A stretch of 64,000 nucleotides of DNA from Micromonospora coriariae (GTDB lineage: Bacteria; Actinomycetota; Actinomycetes; Mycobacteriales; Micromonosporaceae), in the NCBI RefSeq assembly GCF_900091455.1, contig NZ_LT607412.1, positions 3,348,001-3,412,000 of the forward strand, read 5' to 3'. The notes under the pieces are model-generated. The model had not been told where the DNA came from. It saw only the letters and a program-made list of their open reading frames with translations, and ran no database searches. The translations under genes and the position numbers were made by a program. Numbering within the stretch: the stretch's first letter is position 1; the number at the start of each line of letters is the position of its first letter. Positions 59,308 to 64,000 of the stretch are shown in pieces.

Positions 59308-59700
59308 ATGGAGCTGCCAGCCAAGACGTTCCAGGTGACCCGCGCGGACCTGGTCCGCTACGCCGGCGCCTCGGGTGACTTCAACCCGATCCACTGGAGC
59401 GACCGGTTCGCCACCAAGGTGGGTCTGCCCGGCGTGATCGCGCACGGCATGTTCACGATGGCTCTGGTCGGCCGGGCCATCACCGAGTGGGCCGGGACGC
59501 CCGATGCGGTGGTCGACTACGGCGTCCGGTTCACCCGGCCGGTCGTGGTCCCGGACGACGACCAGGGGACCGAGATCGAGGTCACCGCGGTGGTCCGTGA
59601 GGTGACCGAGGACGGCCTGACCCGGCTCGACGTGACAGCCACCTGCCTGGGAGAAAAGGTGCTCTCGCAGGCGCGGGCCACCATCCGGACGGCACGCTGA
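59308..59700 (+). CDS. hadB: MaoC-like (3R)-hydroxyacyl-ACP dehydratase subunit HadB
   Basis: A 130-residue hot-dog-fold catalytic subunit. The R-hydratase motif is YAGASGDFNPIHWSDRFA, with the catalytic Asp and His, followed by GVIAHGMFTMALVGRAITEW. ATG 59308 is preceded by GGGGAG and lies one base after the hadA stop. It pairs with HadA. The third subunit HadC, known from mycobacteria, is not present here. Confidence 0.93.
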   Translation: MELPAKTFQVTRADLVRYAGASGDFNPIHWSDRFATKVGLPGVIAHGMFTMALVGRAITEWAGTPDAVVDYGVRFTRPVVVPDDDQGTEIEVTAVVREVTEDGLTRLDVTATCLGEKVLSQARATIRTAR

Positions 59701-59731
59701 ATCTTCCCGCCACGCGAGGCGGGGAGACCGG

Positions 59732-59761
59732 TTGGGAAAGTCGGGCGGCTACCCGTACACT
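59732..59761 (+). promoter_or_regulatory. Promoter of the tRNA-Trp/secE unit
   Basis: TTGGGA (59732-59737), an 18-base spacer and TACACT (59756-59761), 68 bases before the tRNA. Confidence 0.5.
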
Positions 59762-59828
59762 GGTCCGCCGTGGGGCAAGTGACCCCTGCTCGGCCGTCTG
59801 TGGCCGCGTGGGGCGAGAGTTGCCGCAC

Positions 59829-59901
<73 letters not shown>

Positions 59902-60113
59902 CGCCTCAGGCCTGACCGTTCCCGTGGGTCGCGCCGCCGACATGGCGGCGTCCGGCCCGTGGTGGTGGCATTGGCGGGGTGGCTCCGAGGCAATCGGGCC
60001 CCCCGGTTGATCCACCGGCCGCGGCCCGTCGCGGGACGGTTGGTCCGGCCGGCGTGACCAGCGCCGCGCACGCCGCCCGGCGTGCGACCCGAGATTCCGC
60101 GACGGAGGGCGAA

Positions 60114-60506
60114 GTGGCCGACAACAAGCGGCGCGGCGAGGACGCCGGCGACGATCGTCTGGACGACGAGGTCGTCGACGACGTAGCCGACGACGACGCC
60201 ACCAGCGCGGACGAGCCGGTCTCCCGGGGAGGCACCGCGACGCGGTCCCGCGCCCGGGCGGAGTCGGCGGACAGCCGGCCGACCACCCGGTCGGAAACCG
60301 GTCGGGTGGGCGTGTTCGGCCGCATCGCCCGGTTTTTCCGCGAGGTAGTGGCCGAGCTGCGTAAGGTCATCTGGCCGACGCGCAAGGAGTTGCTGACATA
60401 CACCGCCGTGGTGGTGGCGTTCGTCGCGGTGATGCTGACGATCGTGGGTGTGCTGGACTACGGCTTCGCCAAGGTCGTGCTGTTTGTCTTCGGCAACTCG
60501 AGCTGA
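60114..60506 (+). CDS. secE: Preprotein translocase subunit SecE
   Basis: A 130-residue translocase subunit. The C-terminal 60 residues are the SecE core: FFREVVAELRKVIWPTRKELLTYTAVVVAFVAVMLTIVGVLDYGFAKVVLFVF, with an amphipathic helix and one membrane helix. The N-terminal 70 residues are acidic and Ser/Asp/Arg-rich, an extension common in actinobacteria. GTG 60114 has GGAGG upstream; codons before it read into the tRNA spacer. It is followed by nusG after 41 bases. Confidence 0.93.
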   Translation: MADNKRRGEDAGDDRLDDEVVDDVADDDATSADEPVSRGGTATRSRARAESADSRPTTRSETGRVGVFGRIARFFREVVAELRKVIWPTRKELLTYTAVVVAFVAVMLTIVGVLDYGFAKVVLFVFGNSS

Positions 60507-60547
60507 CCGGCTGCCTCCAGAGCCGATAGTGACGGAAGTGAGCGAGC

Positions 60548-61270
60548 GTGCCTGAGTACGACGAGACCGCCGGACCGGTGGACGAGCAGTCCACGGTCGC
60601 GACGGCGGCTGGTGACGAGTCGGTTGAGGCCGCCAGCGAGCCGGAGTTCCCAACCACCGAGCCCGCCCCGGACGAGGAGTACGACCCGGTCGCCGAGCTG
60701 CGTCAGAAGCTGCGTTACGCGCCGGGCGACTGGTACGTGGTGCACTCCTACGCCGGCTACGAGAACAAGGTCAAGACCAACCTCGAGACCCGGATCACGA
60801 GCCTCGACATGGAGGAATTCATCTACCAGGTCGAGGTGCCGACCCGGGAAGAGGTCGAGGTCAAGAACGGTAAGCGTTCGCAGATCCAGGCCAAGGTCTT
60901 CCCGGGCTACATCCTGGTTCGGATGGAGCTGACGGCCGAGTCCTACTCCTGCGTCCGTAACACCCCGGGCGTGACCGGCTTCGTCGGCGCGACCGACCGG
61001 GCCGACCGGCCCGCGCCGCTCTCCCTCGACGAGGTGCTGAAGTGGCTGGCGCCGGCGATCGAGACCGAGCAGAAGAAGGCGAAGCCCGAGATCAAGGTCC
61101 TCGACTTCGAGGTGGGTGACTCGGTCACCGTCACCGACGGCGCGTTCGCGTCGCTGCCGGCCACGATCAGCGAGATCAACGCCGACCAGCAGAAGCTCAA
61201 GGTGCTGGTGTCGATCTTCGGCCGGGAGACCCCGGTGGAGCTCAACTTCAACCAGGTCGCCAAGATCTGA
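60548..61270 (+). CDS. nusG: Transcription termination/antitermination factor NusG
   Basis: A 240-residue elongation factor. An acidic N-terminal extension of about 55 residues precedes the NGN domain ([36 protein letters not shown] region, [24 protein letters not shown]). The C-terminal KOW domain is [35 protein letters not shown]. It links RNA polymerase with Rho and the ribosome. The GTG start follows GGAAGTGAGCGAGC. A hairpin follows the stop. Confidence 0.95.
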   Translation: MPEYDETAGPVDEQSTVATAAGDESVEAASEPEFPTTEPAPDEEYDPVAELRQKLRYAPGDWYVVHSYAGYENKVKTNLETRITSLDMEEFIYQVEVPTREEVEVKNGKRSQIQAKVFPGYILVRMELTAESYSCVRNTPGVTGFVGATDRADRPAPLSLDEVLKWLAPAIETEQKKAKPEIKVLDFEVGDSVTVTDGAFASLPATISEINADQQKLKVLVSIFGRETPVELNFNQVAKI

Positions 61271-61276
61271 CCGGTC

Positions 61277-61305
61277 GTCAGCGGCGGGCCCGGCCCGCCG
61301 CTGAC
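61277..61305 (+). terminator. Hairpin after nusG
   Basis: A perfect 13-bp stem GTCAGCGGCGGGC / GCCCGCCGCTGAC with a three-base loop. Confidence 0.7.
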
Positions 61306-61360
61306 GTCGGCGTACGCCCTCCCGCTCGACCTCGGCGGACGAGTGGGCTGCGGCCTGCGC

Positions 61361-61366
61361 TACTCT
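61361..61366 (+). promoter_or_regulatory. Putative -10 (TACTCT) of the rplK-rplA operon
   Basis: TACTCT is followed by about 85 bases of leader before rplK. L1-type autogenous control normally acts on such a leader; no clear L1-binding fold was identified by eye. Confidence 0.4.
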
Positions 61367-61457
61367 TGAACGTCGCCGCTGTCGCATCGCGTTGACCGTG
61401 CGCGCCCCGAGAGCGGTGTCAGCCGCATTTTCCCAGCTCCAAGCCCCAGGAAGTGAC

Positions 61458-61889
61458 ATGCCTCCGAAGAAGAAGCTCGTCAAGACGTTCACGCTTCAGC
61501 TGCCGGCGGGCCAGGCCACGCCGGCGCCGCCGGTCGGCCCCGCGCTCGGCCAGCACGGCGTGAACATCATGGAGTTCTGCAAGTCCTACAACGCGCAGAC
61601 CGAGTCCCAGCGGGGCGACATCGTCCCCGCCGAGATCAGCGTGTACGAGGACCGGTCCTTCACCTTCGTGCTGAAGACCCCGCCCGCCGCCCGACTGCTG
61701 ATCAAGGCTGCCGGTGTGCAGAAGGGCTCGGGTGTTCCGCAGAGCGAGAAGGTCGGCTCGGTCAGCCGCGCCCAGCTGCGTGAGATCGCCGAGAAGAAGA
61801 TGGCCGACCTCAACGCCAACGACCTGGACCAGGCCGAGAAGATCATCGCCGGCACCGCCCGGTCGATGGGCATCACCGTCAACGACTGA
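61458..61889 (+). CDS. rplK: 50S ribosomal protein L11
   Basis: A 143-residue ribosomal protein of the GTPase-associated centre. It has the Pro-rich N-terminus ([42 protein letters not shown]), site of thiostrepton interaction and methylation, and the rRNA-binding C-terminal domain ([34 protein letters not shown] in outline). The ATG follows AGGAAGTGAC. Confidence 0.97.
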   Translation: MPPKKKLVKTFTLQLPAGQATPAPPVGPALGQHGVNIMEFCKSYNAQTESQRGDIVPAEISVYEDRSFTFVLKTPPAARLLIKAAGVQKGSGVPQSEKVGSVSRAQLREIAEKKMADLNANDLDQAEKIIAGTARSMGITVND

Positions 61890-61962
61890 CCTCGGCCCCG
61901 GCCGACCACCGTGGGAGGGCCCGCGCCGAGCGGCCCGCCAGAGACCACAGGAGTAATCAGCA

Positions 61963-62679
61963 ATGCAGCGCAGCAAGAGCTACCGCAAGGCCGCCGACGT
62001 CATCGACCGGTCGAAGCTCTACACCCCCTCCGAGGCCGTGAAGCTGGCCAAGGAGACCACGAACGTCAAGTTCGACGCCACGGTCGAGGTCGCCATGCGC
62101 CTCGGCGTCGACCCCCGCAAGGCGGACCAGATGGTCCGCGGCACGGTCAACCTGCCGCACGGCACCGGTAAGACCGCCCGCGTGATCGTCTTCGCCGCCG
62201 GCGCGAAGGCCGATGAGGCCACCGCGGCGGGTGCGGACGAGGTGGGCACCGACGAGCTGGTCGCCCGGATCCAGGGCGGTTGGCTCGACTTCGACGCGGC
62301 GATCGCCACGCCGGACCAGATGGCCAAGATCGGCCGGATCGCGCGGATCCTGGGCCCGCGCGGTCTCATGCCGAACCCGAAGACCGGCACGGTGACCATG
62401 GACGTCACCAAGGCGGTGCAGGACATCAAGGGCGGCAAGATCACCTTCCGGGTGGACAAGCACTCCAACCTGCACCTGATCATCGGCAAGGCCTCCTTCT
62501 CAGAGAGCCAGCTGGTGGACAACTACGCCGCGGTGCTCGACGAGGTGCTGCGTGCCAAGCCGTCCGCGGCGAAGGGCAAGTACCTCCGCAAGGTCATCCT
62601 GACCACCACGATGGGCCCGGGCGTCCCGGTCGACCCCAACCTGGTGAAGAACCTGCGTGAGGACTCGACCGAGGCCTGA
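61963..62679 (+). CDS. rplA: 50S ribosomal protein L1
   Basis: A 238-residue ribosomal protein of the L1 stalk. It has [66 protein letters not shown], and later [47 protein letters not shown]1 proteins also repress their own operon by binding mRNA. The ATG follows AGGAGTAATC. Confidence 0.97.
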   Translation: MQRSKSYRKAADVIDRSKLYTPSEAVKLAKETTNVKFDATVEVAMRLGVDPRKADQMVRGTVNLPHGTGKTARVIVFAAGAKADEATAAGADEVGTDELVARIQGGWLDFDAAIATPDQMAKIGRIARILGPRGLMPNPKTGTVTMDVTKAVQDIKGGKITFRVDKHSNLHLIIGKASFSESQLVDNYAAVLDEVLRAKPSAAKGKYLRKVILTTTMGPGVPVDPNLVKNLREDSTEA

Positions 62680-62704
62680 GCCGAGCCGACACTTCAGCTC
62701 CACC

Positions 62705-62734
62705 GGGGCGCCGCCACCACCGTGGCGGCGCCCC
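62705..62734 (+). terminator. Terminator of the rplK-rplA operon
   Basis: A perfect 13-bp stem GGGGCGCCGCCAC / GTGGCGGCGCCCC with a four-base loop. Confidence 0.75.
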
Positions 62735-62752
62735 GGCGCGTCTGAGGTGTGG

Positions 62753-62758
62753 CAGGCT
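62753..62758 (+). promoter_or_regulatory. Leaderless-type -10 (CAGGCT) of the ABC exporter operon
   Basis: CAGGCT is seven bases before the ATG at 62766. Confidence 0.45.
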
Positions 62759-62765
62759 CGACCGC

Positions 62766-63611
62766 ATGCGGCTGGAGAACGTCTGGTTCCGGTACCGCCG
62801 GCGTGGTCCGTGGGTGCTGCGGGGCGTGGATGTGCGGATCGGTCCGGGTGAGGTGGCGGTCGTGCTGGGCCGTAACGGGGTGGGCAAGTCGACCCTGCTC
62901 CAGGTGGCCGCCGGGGTGCTCCGGCCGGCTCGGGGCCGGGTCGCCGACCGGCCCGGGCGAGTGGGCTGGGTGCCGGAGCGCTTCCCGGCCGACCAGCCCT
63001 TCACTGTGGCGCGCTACCTGACCGGGATGGCCCGGGCGGCCGGGTTGGACCGCACGGCGGCCGACGAGGCCGTGACGGCCTGGACGGACCGGCTGGGGCT
63101 TGTCGCGTTCCGCGCGGTCCGGCTGCCGGAGCTGTCGAAGGGCACCGCGCAGAAGGTCGGCCTCGCCCAGGCGATGCTGCGCCCGCCGGGCCTGCTGGTG
63201 CTCGACGAGCCGTGGGAGGGGCTGGACGCCGCCACCCGGGAGCTGGTGCCGCAGCTGATCGACGAGGTCCTGGCCGTCGGCGGGGCGGTCCTGGTCAGCG
63301 ACCACCGTGGCGAGACGGTCCGGCTGCCGGGTGCGCGCCACTGGACGGTGGCCGACGGCACGGTGGTCGAGGAGACCTCGGTGCCGGACGGGACGGTCGC
63401 GGTCATCGAGGTCGCGGTGCCGACCGCGCGGGTCGCCGGCACCGTCGCCCGGTTGCGCGCTGAGGGCAACCAGGTGCTGCGGGTACGCACCGACGCCCGT
63501 CCCGCCCCGGCACCGGCCCGACCGGGCGGTGACGACCCGGCACCGGACGAGCCGGTGGCGATGGACGGCGTCGGCGTGGCGGTCGATGGCGCTGCTGGGG
63601 ACGCCCGATGA
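62766..63611 (+). CDS. ABC transporter ATP-binding protein (export type)
   Basis: A 281-residue ATPase. It has Walker A GRNGVGKS (about residues 36-43), signature ELSKGTAQKVGLAQAML (LSKGT in place of LSGGQ), Walker B LLVLDEPWEGLD and H-loop VLVSDHRGE. The last 60 residues are a Pro/Ala/Asp-rich tail. The gene overlaps the next ORF (ATGA), a membrane protein, so the pair is probably a two-component exporter. The substrate is unknown. Confidence 0.9.
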   Translation: MRLENVWFRYRRRGPWVLRGVDVRIGPGEVAVVLGRNGVGKSTLLQVAAGVLRPARGRVADRPGRVGWVPERFPADQPFTVARYLTGMARAAGLDRTAADEAVTAWTDRLGLVAFRAVRLPELSKGTAQKVGLAQAMLRPPGLLVLDEPWEGLDAATRELVPQLIDEVLAVGGAVLVSDHRGETVRLPGARHWTVADGTVVEETSVPDGTVAVIEVAVPTARVAGTVARLRAEGNQVLRVRTDARPAPAPARPGGDDPAPDEPVAMDGVGVAVDGAAGDAR

Positions 63612-64000
63612 CCGCCCTGGTCCGGCTGCGACTGGCCGGTTTCCTGCGGACCGGGCGGGCGGTCGCGCCGCTGCTCGCCGGCCTCGTCGCGCTCGGCATC
63701 CTGTACGGCGGCGGCCGGGCCCAGCCGGCGGAGGCGTACGGCGTCTCCGCCGTGGTGCTGTTCCCGGTACTCGCCTGGCAGACCAAGATCCTGCTGGACG
63801 TCGAACCGGACGTGCAGCGCCGGCTCGCCCAGGTGACGGTGGGAGTGGCCCGGGAGCGGCTGGCCGGGCTGCTCGCCGCCGGCGTGGCGGCGCTGGTGGC
63901 GGTGGCCGTCGCGCTGGCCTTCCCGTGGTTGGTCGGCGGGGTCACCGGCCCGGTCGACCCGACGGACCGGTCGGTGCCGGTCGGTGTCGCGCTGGGTCTG
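63608..64000 (+). CDS. ABC transporter membrane subunit (runs off the right edge)
   Basis: The first 131 codons of a membrane protein overlapping the ATPase stop. Its N-terminus is MTALVRLRLAGFLRTGRAVAPLLAGLVALGILYG, then VVLFPVLAWQTKILLDVEPDVQRRLAQVTVG, with a further helix (LAGLLAAGVAALVAVAVALAFPWLVG). The start and helix spacing fit ABC-2-type exporter permeases. The C-terminus is outside the window. Confidence 0.8.
   Translation, partial: MTALVRLRLAGFLRTGRAVAPLLAGLVALGILYGGGRAQPAEAYGVSAVVLFPVLAWQTKILLDVEPDVQRRLAQVTVGVARERLAGLLAAGVAALVAVAVALAFPWLVGGVTGPVDPTDRSVPVGVALGL

Overview
The window is very GC-rich DNA (roughly 70-75 percent by eye) from an actinomycete, most probably Micromonospora or a close Micromonosporaceae relative. 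This is inferred from several things. The order rpmG-hadA-hadB-tRNA-Trp-secE-nusG-rplK-rplA is typical of Actinobacteria. MoeZ, the DUF3152, DUF3107 and SigE-type families, mycothiol-type redox genes and widespread leaderless start sites are all present. Several interspersed palindromes also look like those I associate with Micromonospora. No CRISPR array, transposase or phage gene was seen.

Layout. 1-600: the 5' end of a TrkH-like potassium transporter (minus strand) and a small Cys-rich protein, with two palindromes between them. 798-5528: a five-gene branched-chain amino acid type ABC importer. 5562-10018: an SDR oxidoreductase, a RecQ helicase with a phosphoribosyltransferase-like tail, and a His-rich membrane-anchored protein, punctuated by two long palindromes and a GGGGA tandem repeat. 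10016-16040: an XRE regulator, a membrane protein, a methyltransferase, a DEAD-box RNA helicase, a ferritin-fold protein, DUF3107 and a TetR regulator. 16190-24665: an 1114-residue largely disordered protein, an alpha/beta hydrolase, tandem DUF3152 proteases, MoeZ and a prenyltransferase-like protein. 24676-27091: proA and proB, divergent from an alkyltransferase-like DNA repair protein. 27500-30430: an MFS transporter and a PLP decarboxylase.

30397-35030 is the most unusual part. It holds two diverged copies of a sigma-factor/anti-sigma-like locus. Both single-pass proteins and an extra secreted protein carry a related extracellular beta-rich domain. Each copy is preceded on the decarboxylase side by the same 52-nt junction (end of the decarboxylase plus its terminator), which points to tandem duplication. 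Two of the transcription units share an ECF-type promoter, GCAACC-N17-GTGTC.

35185-49045: a partial complex I cluster (nuoB, nuoC, nuoH, nuoI, nuoJ, nuoK, nuoL, nuoM, nuoN). It has no nuoA, nuoD, nuoE, nuoF or nuoG, it is interrupted by unrelated genes, and a 3 x 59-bp tandem repeat lies between nuoL and nuoM. 49159-53503: HtpX, an MFS transporter, an unusual MerR regulator, a RibD/DHFR-fold reductase and YajQ. 53651-55580: tRNA-Tyr, a HIT protein, a frameshifted epoxide hydrolase remnant and a stretch with no clear gene. 55642-58170: a membrane GGDEF-EAL protein. 58264-62679: tRNA-Thr, tRNA-Met, rpmG, hadA, hadB, tRNA-Trp, secE, nusG, rplK and rplA. The window closes inside an ABC exporter operon.

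Names rest on motif recognition by eye; no database search was run.
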